Source: Paenibacillus sp. PL91
GTDB taxonomy: Bacteria > Bacillota > Bacilli > Paenibacillales > Paenibacillaceae
DNA length: 64,000 bases
Reading direction: 5' to 3'
NCBI RefSeq assembly: GCF_012935325.2
Contig: NZ_JABBYG020000001.1
Span: forward strand, 744,001 to 808,000
Shown here: positions 34,689 through 44,210 of the stretch, one piece after another
Layout: each line of letters begins with the position of its first letter
Numbering within the stretch: the first letter of the stretch is position 1
Made by a program: the position numbers and the translations under genes
Notes under the pieces: model-generated
Told to the model about the DNA's origin: nothing
The model's input: only the letters and a program-made list of their open reading frames with translations
The model's database searches: none

Positions 34689-35369
34689 ATGATGCGTTCG
34701 ATTTATGAGAAAGTGCTTGGCGACGACTTTCAAAAGCTTCATCCTCGCATTCAGCAGCGTTTTGGATTTTGCAGTCACGACAAAGCCGCGTCCATTGGTC
34801 ATGGCGTGATGCAGCGGATTTGGTACAACAAGCTCGTAGCATTTCCGCTATTTATTGGAACGTTTCGTCATATTATGTTTCCGCAGGGCGGCAGGAACAT
34901 TCCATTTTCAATCGAAAACTTTGCTTATGTAGATCGATTCGGGCGCGAGACGGTTACCTGGATTCGTAAATTTAAATTTCCGCGCATGGTTAGACATTTT
35001 GATGCTACGATGGTGTATAGCAGCGAACGAGAGATAATCGTAGATTATTTGGGCAATAAGCAGCATCTGGCGGTCGACTTGGACATTTCCGCAGCGGCAA
35101 ACGGCGGCATTCGAATACGCTCTGGCGAGCAGCGCTTCTACGAAGGTAGGCTGAATTTTCGGTTCCCTAATCGATTTACCGGCTGCGCCGAGGTTAATGA
35201 ATGGTATGATGACGATGAAGGCTGCTTCAAAATTACGGTTGATGTCCGAAATCCGATGATTGGTCAAATTTTCAGCTACGAGGGCACCTTTCAAGCAGCC
35301 TTTATTGCGTCTGAACCTGAAGCGATACCTGTTGGCATTCAGCCTTTGCGCGAAGAGAGCCGGGAATAA
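34689..35369 (+). CDS. DUF4166 domain protein
   Basis: A 226-residue protein of the DUF4166 family: SIYEKVLGDDFQKLHPRIQQRFG at the start, GVMQRIWYNKLVAFP and NIPFSIENFAYVDRFGRETVTW in the middle. Beta-rich, soluble, no signal peptide; function unknown. The ATG at 34689 follows aagggggaattt, 26 bases after the DoxX-like gene. Last gene of the DCC/DoxX/DUF4166 operon. Confidence 0.82.
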   Translation: MMRSIYEKVLGDDFQKLHPRIQQRFGFCSHDKAASIGHGVMQRIWYNKLVAFPLFIGTFRHIMFPQGGRNIPFSIENFAYVDRFGRETVTWIRKFKFPRMVRHFDATMVYSSEREIIVDYLGNKQHLAVDLDISAAANGGIRIRSGEQRFYEGRLNFRFPNRFTGCAEVNEWYDDDEGCFKITVDVRNPMIGQIFSYEGTFQAAFIASEPEAIPVGIQPLREESRE

Positions 35370-35501
35370 GCCGCTGCTGCCGTTTATTCCTTTTGTCACT
35401 TGCTTGCTTGGCGTTGTATAATAGCGATAGAATTGATGAAGATGAATTTTAGGCTCATATAACGTAATCAGCTGAGTCAACGGGAATGGAGTACATGACG
35501 T

Positions 35502-36377
35502 ATGAAAAGATTTAAAAAGTTTTATATAGAAACAACAAGCATTTGCAACTTATCATGCAGCTTTTGTCCTCCTACGCTAAGGGCGAAGGGGTTTATTAAA
35601 GTAGAGGATTTCAAAAAAACGCTCGATCAAATTAAACCGCATACGGACTATATTTACTTTCATGTAAAGGGCGAGCCGATGCTGCACCCGAAAATGGATG
35701 AGCTGCTTGATATCAGCCATGAGAAGGGCTTTAAAGTGAATATTACGTCCAATGGAACACTTATTACGAAAAACAAAGAAAAGCTTCTGAATAAACCGGC
35801 TCTGCGCCAAATCAATTTCTCGCTTCACAGCTTTGACGGACATGCGGGATCAACCAATAAGGAAGGGTATCTTGCGGAAATTTTGTCATTCGTGAAGGAA
35901 GCGGTAGCGAGCTCCAACATCATTATCTCGTTCCGATTATGGAATTTGGATATGGATAATGAAACGAATCAGCAGAAGAACAAAAACCGTGAGCTGCTAG
36001 GCATGATTGAGAAGGCGTTCGATCTTGATTATAAAATTGAAGAGAAGTTTATTCCGGGCTCAGGCGTAAAAATTGCGGAGCGCATTTACTTAAACCAGGA
36101 CCCGGAGTTCAAATGGCCGGACTTGAAGGAGCCTGAATATAACGGCAAAGGGTTCTGCCATGCTTTGCGCAATCAAGCTGGTGTGCTCATTGACGGTACG
36201 GTCATCCCTTGCTGCTTGGATGGGGAGGGCATTATCAATCTTGGCAACATCCACGATACCCATTTCTCGGAAATTATTGAGAATGAACGGGCAACGAAGC
36301 TCTATGATGGCTTCTCCAGAAGAGAAGCAGTCGAGGAGCTTTGCCGCAAATGCGGGTACCGCCAGCGTTTTGGCTGA
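35502..36377 (+). CDS. Radical SAM / SPASM domain protein
   Basis: A 291-residue radical SAM enzyme. The cluster motif is CNLSCSFC (Cx3Cx2C) near 14-21, with FHVKGEPMLHPKM (GE motif) and NITSNGTLI after it. A C-terminal SPASM-type region has Cys residues in GFCHAL, VIPCCLDGEG and LCRKCGY. It reductively cleaves SAM to start radical chemistry on an unknown substrate. No small precursor peptide gene is visible in the flanking 130 and 190 bases. Ends in a terminator. Confidence 0.88.
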   Translation: MKRFKKFYIETTSICNLSCSFCPPTLRAKGFIKVEDFKKTLDQIKPHTDYIYFHVKGEPMLHPKMDELLDISHEKGFKVNITSNGTLITKNKEKLLNKPALRQINFSLHSFDGHAGSTNKEGYLAEILSFVKEAVASSNIIISFRLWNLDMDNETNQQKNKNRELLGMIEKAFDLDYKIEEKFIPGSGVKIAERIYLNQDPEFKWPDLKEPEYNGKGFCHALRNQAGVLIDGTVIPCCLDGEGIINLGNIHDTHFSEIIENERATKLYDGFSRREAVEELCRKCGYRQRFG

Positions 36378-36389
36378 TCAGTCATCGAC

Positions 36390-36433
36390 AGTCGTCGTTT
36401 AGCTCAATTTTGAGCTAACGGCGACTTTTTTTT
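36390..36433 (+). terminator. Terminator after the radical SAM gene
   Basis: AGTCGTCGTTTAGCTCA pairs with TGAGCTAACGGCGACT with one bulge and one G-T pair, followed by seven T. Confidence 0.85.
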
Positions 36434-36475
36434 ATCCCAATGGCGACACGATGGAATCTTATATGACAGCCCGAT

Positions 36476-36505
36476 TTGTTGGAAGAGGGCATTTTATGTT
36501 ATGAT
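36476..36505 (+). promoter_or_regulatory. SigA-type promoter for uppP
   Basis: TTGTTG, 18 bases, TATGAT, ending 62 bases before the start. Confidence 0.45.
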
Positions 36506-36567
36506 TTGAAAGGTTATGTTCTTTATCGTTTTTCTATCATACATAGAGTAAGGAGATTCAAGCACAC

Positions 36568-37410
36568 ATGGACTTTTTGACCATCTTAAAAGCGATTATT
36601 CTGGGAATTGTGGAAGGCTTGACGGAGTTTGCACCTGTATCATCAACAGGACATATGGTCATAGTAGACGATATGTGGCTTCAATCGGAGCAGTATTTGA
36701 CGAAATACGTAGCGAATACGTTCAAAATCGTCATCCAGCTAGGATCGATTCTAGCAGTTGTCATTATTTTCCGAAACCGATTCATCGATTTGCTCGGCTT
36801 AGGCCGCAGCAGCAAAGAAGCAGGTCAGTCAACGTCTGTGCCGCAAAAAAAGCTGAAGCTTACGCATGTCCTCGTTGGCCTCATTCCAGCGGGTGTGTTC
36901 GGCCTCCTATTCGATGACTACATCGATGAGTATTTATTCTCGATTCGGACAGTGCTGGTTGGCCTCGTTATCGGTGCCGTATTCATGATTATTGCGGATC
37001 GCTTAAGACCAGCGAAGCCAAAGGTGGAAACCGTCGACCAAATTTCGTACAAGCAAGCTCTTTCGGTCGGTCTGATTCAATGCTTATCGCTCTGGCCGGG
37101 CTTTTCGCGCTCGGGATCAACGATTTCAGGCGGGGTGCTGCTGGGCATGAGTCACCGTGCCGCGGCAGATTTTACGTTTATTATGGCCGTTCCGATCATG
37201 GCGGGCGCAAGCTTGCTGTCCTTGGCGAAAAACTGGCAATACTTCACGGTAGAGTCGCTGCCATTCTTCATTGCAGGCTTCCTCAGCGCATTTGTGTTCG
37301 CGCTTATATCCATTCGTTTCTTCTTAAAGCTTATTAATAGAATAAAGCTGGTGCCCTTCGCGATTTATCGGATCGTGCTCGCGGCTGTTATCTATATTGT
37401 ATATTTCTAA
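36568..37410 (+). CDS. uppP: Undecaprenyl-diphosphatase (UppP/BacA family)
   Basis: A 280-residue multi-pass membrane enzyme that dephosphorylates undecaprenyl diphosphate to recycle the lipid carrier for cell wall synthesis; overproduction gives bacitracin resistance. Both active-site regions are intact: GIVEGLTEFAPVSSTGHM at the N-terminus and SLWPGFSRSGSTISGG near 175-190. Start behind aaggagattcaagcaca. Single gene with its own promoter and terminator. Confidence 0.95.
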   Translation: MDFLTILKAIILGIVEGLTEFAPVSSTGHMVIVDDMWLQSEQYLTKYVANTFKIVIQLGSILAVVIIFRNRFIDLLGLGRSSKEAGQSTSVPQKKLKLTHVLVGLIPAGVFGLLFDDYIDEYLFSIRTVLVGLVIGAVFMIIADRLRPAKPKVETVDQISYKQALSVGLIQCLSLWPGFSRSGSTISGGVLLGMSHRAAADFTFIMAVPIMAGASLLSLAKNWQYFTVESLPFFIAGFLSAFVFALISIRFFLKLINRIKLVPFAIYRIVLAAVIYIVYF

Positions 37411-37420
37411 ACGAAAAAGG

Positions 37421-37458
37421 AATGGCCTGCGATCCCTTCAGGGGAGCAGGCCATTTTT
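37421..37458. terminator. Bidirectional terminator between uppP and the ClC gene
   Basis: AATGGCCTGC / GCAGGCCATT stem with TTTTT on the plus strand; the convergent minus-strand gene ends 19 bases away. Confidence 0.85.
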
Positions 37459-37476
37459 TGTGTAGTGAGAGGGATC

Positions 37477-38688
37477 TTACCTCTGTTTCTGAGCTTCATA
37501 TATACCGACCCGTCCAGAGCAGAGAAATGCGATTACGCAGCCGATGAACATATAAATAGCACCTTCGGCGCCAAATCGTTCAATTCCCATAATAAAGCAA
37601 GCGATCGGCGTTTTGGCTGCGCCGCTAAATACGGAGACAAAACCTATTGCAGCTAGTAACGGGACGGGTACTGCAAGCAAGCCGGCGAGCGCACTGCCCA
37701 GCGTAGAGCCGATGACGAAGAGAGGCGTCACTTCGCCGCCTTGGAAGCCTGTCCCAAGCGTAATGGCTGTAAATAGGGTCTTAAGAAGGAAAACAAAAGG
37801 CGACACCGATTCTTGAAAGGCTTGTTGAATGAGCGGGATACCAAGCCCTAAATAATCTCGAGTCCCTAAAGCATATACAAGTGCGATAACAAGGAAACCG
37901 CCGATTGCACTTTTTAAGACTGGATTGCTGAACCTTCTTGTTAATACTAGCTTGAGGTTTCGAGTAAGCTGAGTGAATAACAGGGCCGCCAAACCAAATA
38001 ATACGGATGCCGCTACTATTTTGATGAGCAGCAGCCAATCCATCGGCGGTACAGCACCTATGGAAAAATGGAGATGCTTAATTCCCCATGCCGTCGTGAT
38101 CAAATGGCCGACGTAGCTGGCAATAAAGCAGGGAAGCAGCGCTTCATAGCTAATAAGCCCGATCGTGAGCACCTCTAGCCCAAATACGGTACCTGCGAGC
38201 GGCGTTCCAAAAACTGCTCCAAAGCCGCTGCTGATTCCGCACATTAGAATGATTTTACGGTCAAGCTTATTCAGCTTTAATCGCTTGCCTACCCATTCGG
38301 ACAAGCTTCCGCCCATCTGGACAGCTGTACCTTCCCTACCGGCTGAACCGCCAAGCAGATGGGTCGTAAGCGTACCGAATAAGACTAACGGGGCCATTCT
38401 TAACGGAATGGCGCCTTCTCCGGAGTGAATTTGTTCAATAATTAAATTATTGCCTTTTCCCGATTGTTTGCCGTGCTTAAGATAGATATAGCTGACTAAG
38501 GCGCCGCCTGCTGGAAGCAGCCACAGCAGCCAAGGATGATTGAGCCGCGTCTTTGTCACCCAGTCGAGACTAGCTAGAAAGAAAGCGGCGGCAGAGCCAG
38601 ACAGGACACCAACCGTGCCTGCGATCAGGAGCCATTTTAACATAAATTTGAAAAGGGTGAGGGGTGCAATTGTTCTTGCTTCAAGCAT
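37477..38688 (-). CDS. ClC-family chloride/ion channel or antiporter
   Basis: A 403-residue membrane protein with ten or more helices. The ClC selectivity segments are visible: GGSAGREGTAVQMGG (GREGP-type, here GREGT), FGTPLAGTVFGLEVL, and GTGFQGGEVTPLF near 310. The first filter motif is HSGEGAIP where classic ClCs have GSGIP. It may move chloride or fluoride. Start at the ATG behind aaaggag; an upstream frame to 38802 lacks support. Converges on uppP. Confidence 0.88.
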   Translation of the reverse strand: MLEARTIAPLTLFKFMLKWLLIAGTVGVLSGSAAAFFLASLDWVTKTRLNHPWLLWLLPAGGALVSYIYLKHGKQSGKGNNLIIEQIHSGEGAIPLRMAPLVLFGTLTTHLLGGSAGREGTAVQMGGSLSEWVGKRLKLNKLDRKIILMCGISSGFGAVFGTPLAGTVFGLEVLTIGLISYEALLPCFIASYVGHLITTAWGIKHLHFSIGAVPPMDWLLLIKIVAASVLFGLAALLFTQLTRNLKLVLTRRFSNPVLKSAIGGFLVIALVYALGTRDYLGLGIPLIQQAFQESVSPFVFLLKTLFTAITLGTGFQGGEVTPLFVIGSTLGSALAGLLAVPVPLLAAIGFVSVFSGAAKTPIACFIMGIERFGAEGAIYMFIGCVIAFLCSGRVGIYEAQKQR

Positions 38689-38816
38689 GATGAACTCCTT
38701 TAATGTCCCAATGGAAATGAGGGCCGCTGCTAAAAACCTATACAAGCTATTATACAGCAGCCTTAATAGAGGTAAAGAAAATCCTTTCCAAGGAGAGGAC
38801 ACATCATTCGAGCATT

Positions 38817-39140
38817 CTATGCGACATAAGAAATCCAGATTAGATGATAGAGATTGACGATGAAGTAAAGCAAAATGGTAACGAGTATAAATGGGTTAAT
38901 CCAAATCCGATTTTTAATGCGATAGTAAATAAGAATAAGGATGACCGGAAGCGATAGCTTCATCCCGTAATAGCCGACTAAATTCCATTCATAGAGACGC
39001 GATACGAGCGGATTAAGCTCCTCAATTAATTGCAGCCGCAATCCGATATCTGTAAATGCAGCATCGGCAAAGCATAGAAATAGAAGCCCGAAGAGCAGTG
39101 ATTTTAAATCCCAATCTTTGATAGCGGCGATGGCTGCCAT
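38817..39140 (-). CDS. DUF5658-like small membrane protein
   Basis: A 107-residue protein with about three membrane helices (LLFGLLFLCFADAAFTDIGL, then NLVGYYGMKLSLPVILILIYY, then ILVTILLYFIVNLYHLIWI). The layout and the DxxxT near the end of helix 1 followed by NPL fit DUF5658. Function unknown. The ggagg lies only one base before the ATG at 39140, which is abnormally close. Confidence 0.7.
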   Translation of the reverse strand: MAAIAAIKDWDLKSLLFGLLFLCFADAAFTDIGLRLQLIEELNPLVSRLYEWNLVGYYGMKLSLPVILILIYYRIKNRIWINPFILVTILLYFIVNLYHLIWISYVA

Positions 39141-39305
39141 GCCTCCGTTCTGAACAAACTCGCGATTGATCGCATTTTAGATGCATATGACTCATATGGA
39201 TTAACATTCCATGCGTATTCCGATTAGAAGGAACGATGAGTCCGGTGATAGACCAGCTTCGTACGCTGGAATGAAATGAATATGAGCTTAGATTCAGTAT
39301 ACCCT

Positions 39306-39335
39306 TTGACTAAACACATGCTCTAGTGCTATATT
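39306..39335 (+). promoter_or_regulatory. SigA-type promoter for the DinG-like helicase
   Basis: TTGACT, 18 bases, TATATT. It lies 90 bases upstream of the GTG start; a 20-bp palindrome sits between them. Confidence 0.65.
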
Positions 39336-39370
39336 TGAGTGTGCGATTAGTACAGGAGATTTCACATTTG

Positions 39371-39390
39371 GCTGCGTGCATGCACGCAGC
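39371..39390 (+). promoter_or_regulatory. Perfect 20-bp palindrome in the helicase leader
   Basis: The half-site GCTGCGTGCA is followed at once by its exact complement TGCACGCAGC. No T run follows, so an operator or RNA hairpin is more likely than a terminator. Confidence 0.6.
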
Positions 39391-39425
39391 TGTTTGTGCC
39401 TACTATAGATGGAGGCAAGCAACCC

Positions 39426-41369
39426 GTGAATAAGTATCCGTTTGAATTTGACCCGAAACACCCTTTTATCCAGCAAGCAAGCGATTGGATTGCCGATGTT
39501 TTTTATGAGAAGCTGCCGGAGGCTGGCTTTGAAATTAGAGATGAACAAATTTATATGGCCTTTCAATTAGAACGCGCATATGCCGATAAGCAAACGATCT
39601 TTGCAGAAGCAGGAGTCGGAACAGGCAAGACGTTCGTTTATCTACTATATGCCATCAGCTATGCGCGTTATACGAGAAAGCCAGCCATTATTGCCTGTGC
39701 GGATGAATCGTTAATCGAGCAGCTCGTCAAGCCCGAAGGGGACATTGCGAAGCTTGCGCGCTACTTGGATCTGACTATTGACGCTAGACTCGGAAAGTCA
39801 GCGGATCAATATATATGCTTGAATAAGCTGGAGGATGCGAGAGCCGGACAGGATGACGCGGAGCTGTTCGATAGCATCTATCGCGGCCTTCCAAGCTTCG
39901 TACACAAGCCGGATTCGATGCAGAGCTTCCAGCCATACGGAAATCGCAAGGACTATCCAAACCTCAGCGATGAGCAGTGGAACGAGCTGGGCTGGGATGT
40001 ATTCCAAGACTGCTTAGTGTGCGACGTCAGGCATCGCTGCGGACAAACGCTGTCGCGCGACCATTACCGCAAAGCGGCAGATGTCATCATTTGCTCGCAT
40101 GATTTCTATATGGAGCATGTATGGACGTATGAGGCTAGAAAGCGCGAGGGTCAGCTACCATTGCTGCCAGATCACAGCTCCGTCGTATTCGACGAGGGAC
40201 ATTTGCTGGAAACGGCTGCACAGCAAGCATTAACCTATAAGCTCAATCATGCCGTTTTTGAAGGAATCGTCACGCGGCTGCTGCAAGAGGAGATTCGCGA
40301 ATCGCTGGCTGTTGCCGTTGAGGATGCGATTACCCAAAGCGAGCATTTGTTCAAAATGATGGACAAGCACAGCCTGAAGGTGCCTGCCTCAAACCGCAAG
40401 GAGATCGTTTGGAGCCAAGAGCTCATCCGTGAAATCAATCGTTTGCAGGATACGCTTTCGGTTATTGAAGAAGAGCTCGTGTTTGAGAGCGGCTTGTATA
40501 CGATCGATACGTACCAGCTGAAAATTGTTGAAGAGCATTTGGAAATGATTCAATTTGCGCTTTCCTTATTCAAAAAAGAGGACAAGCCAATTAGCTGGGT
40601 CTCGCAGGATAAGGAAGGCACGTCGCTTGTCATCATGCCAAAATGGGTGAAGGAAGTGCTGAAGGAGCAAGTATTCTCCCGCAAAATGCCTATCGTATTT
40701 TCGTCAGCGACACTATCGGTCAATGGTTCGTTTAATTATATGATGGATATTTTGGGAATGGAGAGCGCCTTATCCTTCTCGGTTCCTTCTCCGTATGATT
40801 ATGAGCAGCAAATGACGGTGTCGATACCTGAAACTACACATTTAATGGGGGTAAAGGATAAAGTGGAGGAAGCCTATCGACTGCTGAAGCAGTCAGGCGG
40901 AAGGACGCTTATTTTATTCCCATCCATGGAGCAATTGGAGCAGTTCAAGACAGAAGCGAACAATCATGCTGATGCCGCATCATATTCTTTCTTGTATGAG
41001 GGCACAAGCGAGATCAGTTACTTGATTGAGCAGTTTCAAAATGAGGAAGAAAGCATATTATGCGCGGTAACTTTATGGGAGGGCTTGGATATACCGGGGC
41101 CATCTCTCTCGCAGGTTATCGTGTGGGAGCTTCCGTTTCCTCCAAACGATCCGTTATTTGCAGCAAGACGTAATGATGCGGATTCGCCATTTGAGCAGGT
41201 AGATATGCCATATATGCTGCTGCGTCTCAGACAGGGAATCGGACGATTGATCCGAAAGAGAGAGGATAGCGGCAACATCGTTATTTTCGGCGAAAAAATG
41301 AATGATAGCTATGTTCGAGGACAGGTCGAAAGTGTTCTGCCAAAAGGTGTCGCGCTTACTTATAAGTGA
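39426..41369 (+). CDS. DinG/XPD-family ATP-dependent DNA helicase
   Basis: A 647-residue superfamily 2 helicase. Walker A is EAGVGTGKT near 66-74, motif II is FDEGH at about 256-259, and four cysteines of an iron-sulfur cluster fit YICLN and DCLVCDVRHRCG. C-terminal motifs are IVFSSATL, TLWEGLDIPG and LRQGIGRLIR (motif VI). Fe-S helicases of this type unwind DNA in repair and R-loop removal. The GTG start follows ggaggcaagcaaccc; an upstream ATG at 39396 precedes that site. Monocistronic. Confidence 0.92.
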   Translation: MNKYPFEFDPKHPFIQQASDWIADVFYEKLPEAGFEIRDEQIYMAFQLERAYADKQTIFAEAGVGTGKTFVYLLYAISYARYTRKPAIIACADESLIEQLVKPEGDIAKLARYLDLTIDARLGKSADQYICLNKLEDARAGQDDAELFDSIYRGLPSFVHKPDSMQSFQPYGNRKDYPNLSDEQWNELGWDVFQDCLVCDVRHRCGQTLSRDHYRKAADVIICSHDFYMEHVWTYEARKREGQLPLLPDHSSVVFDEGHLLETAAQQALTYKLNHAVFEGIVTRLLQEEIRESLAVAVEDAITQSEHLFKMMDKHSLKVPASNRKEIVWSQELIREINRLQDTLSVIEEELVFESGLYTIDTYQLKIVEEHLEMIQFALSLFKKEDKPISWVSQDKEGTSLVIMPKWVKEVLKEQVFSRKMPIVFSSATLSVNGSFNYMMDILGMESALSFSVPSPYDYEQQMTVSIPETTHLMGVKDKVEEAYRLLKQSGGRTLILFPSMEQLEQFKTEANNHADAASYSFLYEGTSEISYLIEQFQNEEESILCAVTLWEGLDIPGPSLSQVIVWELPFPPNDPLFAARRNDADSPFEQVDMPYMLLRLRQGIGRLIRKREDSGNIVIFGEKMNDSYVRGQVESVLPKGVALTYK

Positions 41370-41382
41370 AAATAGCACGTGT

Positions 41383-41417
41383 AAGGAGAAGGGGAAATCC
41401 CTTCTCCTTTTTTTTAT
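41383..41417 (+). terminator. Terminator after the DinG-like gene
   Basis: A perfect 11-bp stem AAGGAGAAGGG / CCCTTCTCCTT around GAAAT, then TTTTTT. Confidence 0.9.
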
Positions 41418-41507
41418 TTAAAGAATATTCATTCGATCACAGTTTATATGCTTCACATTACGGCAAAAATATTGATTATTCGACAAAAAACAAGGGAGTG
41501 ATTAGCA

Positions 41508-41633
41508 TTGGCTATGATCAATCAATTGAACATTCCTGAGTGGCCGGTATATGTTCAGGCAGCCGTTACGCTAGTCATTCCAGTTATCATTTTTTACATT
41601 TTTAAAAAGCTTCGGCCAACAGAGGATGAGTGA
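41508..41633 (+). CDS. Membrane micropeptide leading the germinant receptor operon
   Basis: A 41-residue frame from TTG behind aagggagtgattagca. It has a polar N-terminus ([12 protein letters not shown]), one membrane helix ([15 protein letters not shown]) and a charged tail (KKLRPTEDE). Its TGA overlaps the ATG of the gerA-type gene by one base (TGATG), so translation is coupled. Small D subunits are known in some Ger operons with two helices; this one is shorter, with one helix, and comes first. Confidence 0.6.
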   Translation: MAMINQLNIPEWPVYVQAAVTLVIPVIIFYIFKKLRPTEDE

Positions 41634-43090
41634 TGGGGATGCATGAAGATATAAGCATAAATCTAAACGAAATCCGCAAACAATTGGTTTATCATTCGGA
41701 TGTCACGATCCGGGAGTTTTCAATTGGCCAGGCTGGCATTCCAGCTGCCATCATATTTGTAAACTGTTTGACGGATAGGGAATTAATTGATCAGCACATT
41801 TTAAGAGCATTAATGTCCTTACGGAACCATGAGGTAACCATTACAAAATCGTTTTTAATCAACCAAGTATTATCCGTTAGTCAAATTGCAGAAGTAGATA
41901 CGGTGGAAGGTCTTATTCCGAAAGTGTTAACAGGATTTACTGCACTTCTCATCGATGGAATGTCAGAAGCGATTTTGATTGCAACACTTAACAGCAAATC
42001 ACGAAGCATTGAAGAGCCGATCTCAGAGGCTCTTGTAAGAGGTCCGAGGGCAGGCTTCAATGAGAGCTTATCAGATAATACAGCATTACTCCGAAGACAT
42101 GGCGAGAACGACAGCATGGCTTTTATGAGCATACAGGTCGGTTCGCGTGCTAAAAAAGAGCTGATTATCGCATACATCAAAGATGTTGCTGCTCCCGAAT
42201 TAGTTGAAGAGGTGCGCCGTAGAATCAATAAAATCGATATCGACAATTTGCCTGAATCGGGGTATGTCGAGCAGCTTATTGAGGACGATTATTTGAGCCC
42301 TTTTCCACAAGTGCAAAGCACAGAAAGGCCAGATCGGGTAATCGGTGCGTTAATGGAAGGCAGAGTAGCCATATTGCTCGACGGTACGCCTTTTGCCTTG
42401 ATCGCTCCGGTTACCTTTAGCATGCTGCTGCAATCGCCAGAGGATTATTATGAGCGCTGGATGGTAGGCTCATTACTTCGAATATTGCGGTTTTTTGCAG
42501 CTTTAGTGGCATTGTTGGCTCCTGCTTTGTACATTTCATTCATTTCATTCCATCCAGGCTTAATTCCGACCAAGTTAGCCATTTCTATCGTTGGCGCCAG
42601 AGTGGGCGTACCTTTTTCTTCACTGGTTGAGGCCTTAATTATGGAGACTGCCATTGAAATTTTAAGGGAAGCGGGTCTTAGGCTGCCGAAGCCAATTGGT
42701 CCTGCAATGGGTATCGTTGGCGGTTTGATTATTGGCGAGGCGGCCGTGCAAGCCGGTATCGTCAGTCCAATCCTTGTTATTGTTGTTGCTGTAACAGCGA
42801 TTTCATCCTTCGCGATTCCACAATATAACGCTGGTATTGCGCTGAGGATGCTTCGTTTCTTAGCGATGTTCTGTGCAGCTGCCTTTGGCATGTATGGCGT
42901 TGTGTTGTTTTTCTTGCTGCTATGCGCGCATATCGTCAAACTAAAAAGCTTTGGCGTGCCTTATGCTTCCCCGGCAGTTCCATATCGCGTAAGTGACTGG
43001 AAGGATTTTATTATTCGGATGCCTACCTTCATGATGAAGAAAAGACCTGAAATGATGGACACCAAAAATGGTATGCGACAAAAGAAATGA
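41633..43090 (+). CDS. Spore germination protein, GerA family (A subunit)
   Basis: A 485-residue inner-membrane germinant receptor A subunit: soluble N-terminal domain (1-240) with the [14 protein letters not shown] and [15 protein letters not shown] signatures, then four or five membrane helices ([40 protein letters not shown]). It works with GerB and GerC proteins to sense germinants in the dormant spore. The start overlaps the TGA of the preceding micropeptide; GTG at 41630 and ATG at 41639 are alternatives. Confidence 0.92.
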   Translation: MGMHEDISINLNEIRKQLVYHSDVTIREFSIGQAGIPAAIIFVNCLTDRELIDQHILRALMSLRNHEVTITKSFLINQVLSVSQIAEVDTVEGLIPKVLTGFTALLIDGMSEAILIATLNSKSRSIEEPISEALVRGPRAGFNESLSDNTALLRRHGENDSMAFMSIQVGSRAKKELIIAYIKDVAAPELVEEVRRRINKIDIDNLPESGYVEQLIEDDYLSPFPQVQSTERPDRVIGALMEGRVAILLDGTPFALIAPVTFSMLLQSPEDYYERWMVGSLLRILRFFAALVALLAPALYISFISFHPGLIPTKLAISIVGARVGVPFSSLVEALIMETAIEILREAGLRLPKPIGPAMGIVGGLIIGEAAVQAGIVSPILVIVVAVTAISSFAIPQYNAGIALRMLRFLAMFCAAAFGMYGVVLFFLLLCAHIVKLKSFGVPYASPAVPYRVSDWKDFIIRMPTFMMKKRPEMMDTKNGMRQKK

Positions 43091-43115
43091 ATATTGTTCT
43101 GGAAGAGGGCTTCCT

Positions 43116-44210
43116 ATGAAAATTAGCTCCAAGGATCGAATAACGACCATCCAAACGGCTGTTATTATTACGAACTTAATGCTAGGCTCAGGAATTCTTA
43201 CCTTGCCCAGGGCATCCGCGGCAGCGGTGGGGACACCTGATGTATGGATATCCGTTCTTATTGGTGGCGCAATCGCAATTGCGGCAGGCATACTCATGGC
43301 CGTATTATCGAAATCGCATGCAGGACGAACGATATTTCAATATAACCAGGTGCTTCTTGGAAAATGGATTGGCGGCCTCATCGGAATATTGTTCGTCATT
43401 TATTTTTTTATGACGGCTGCGTATCAGGTTCGCGCGTTATCTGAAGTCACGATGTTATTTTTGCTTGAGGGCACTCCATCATGGGCTATTGTTATGGTAT
43501 TTATGTGGGTGAGCCTTTATTTGATGACAAGTGGAATTAATCCAATCGCGAGGCTGTTCGAGCTGATTTTACCCATTACGATCGTGATCTATCTGCTGGT
43601 TATGTTAATGTCATTAAGAATATTTGAATTAGATAATCTAAGGCCCGTATTAGCTGAAGGCATTATGCCGGTCTTGGCGGGAGTGAAATCAACAGCACTT
43701 TCTTTCCTTGGCGTGGAGATCATTTTGGTTTTAACGGCCTTTATGAGCAATCCTAATAAATCAGTAAAGGCTGTTGCATACGGAACAGCCGTCCCGTTGG
43801 CCGTATATTTGCTTACAGTGGTCATGGTAGTAGGCGGCTTGTCCATCGAAGGTGTAGTAACAAGGACATGGCCGACTTTGGATCTTGTTCGCAGCTTTGA
43901 GCTTTCGGGCCTTATATTTGAAAGATTCGAATCGTTATTGCTGGTCGTGTGGATCATGCAAATCTATTCAACTTTTACCATTACCTACTATGCCGCAGGG
44001 CTAGGGCTGTCGCAAATATTAAAGATCAAAATAAATAAATGTCTTTTTGCGCTCCTGCCAATCGTGTTTCTCATTTCAACACTGCCTAAAAATATAAATG
44101 TCCTATTTTCTTTTGGTGATTTGCTTGGCAAATCGGCCTTTTATTTGTATATTCCGATTCCGCTATTGCTATTGCTGCTGACTAAATGGAAGGAGAGGAG
44201 CAAATCTTGA
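43116..44210 (+). CDS. Spore germination protein, GerB family (B subunit)
   Basis: A 364-residue protein with ten membrane helices of the APC transporter fold, the likely germinant-binding subunit. The first helix is QTAVIITNLMLGSGILTLPR with the substrate-site GSGILTLPR. The next gene starts in a TGATG overlap. Start behind ggaagaggg; an upstream frame to 43068 overlaps gerA and has no ribosome binding site. Expected expression is in the forespore under SigG, not verified here. Confidence 0.9.
   Translation: MKISSKDRITTIQTAVIITNLMLGSGILTLPRASAAAVGTPDVWISVLIGGAIAIAAGILMAVLSKSHAGRTIFQYNQVLLGKWIGGLIGILFVIYFFMTAAYQVRALSEVTMLFLLEGTPSWAIVMVFMWVSLYLMTSGINPIARLFELILPITIVIYLLVMLMSLRIFELDNLRPVLAEGIMPVLAGVKSTALSFLGVEIILVLTAFMSNPNKSVKAVAYGTAVPLAVYLLTVVMVVGGLSIEGVVTRTWPTLDLVRSFELSGLIFERFESLLLVVWIMQIYSTFTITYYAAGLGLSQILKIKINKCLFALLPIVFLISTLPKNINVLFSFGDLLGKSAFYLYIPIPLLLLLLTKWKERSKS

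Noticed and set aside
35370-36567. A RiPP cluster around the radical SAM/SPASM gene
   Set aside because: No precursor peptide, protease or dedicated transporter is visible in the flanking bases.
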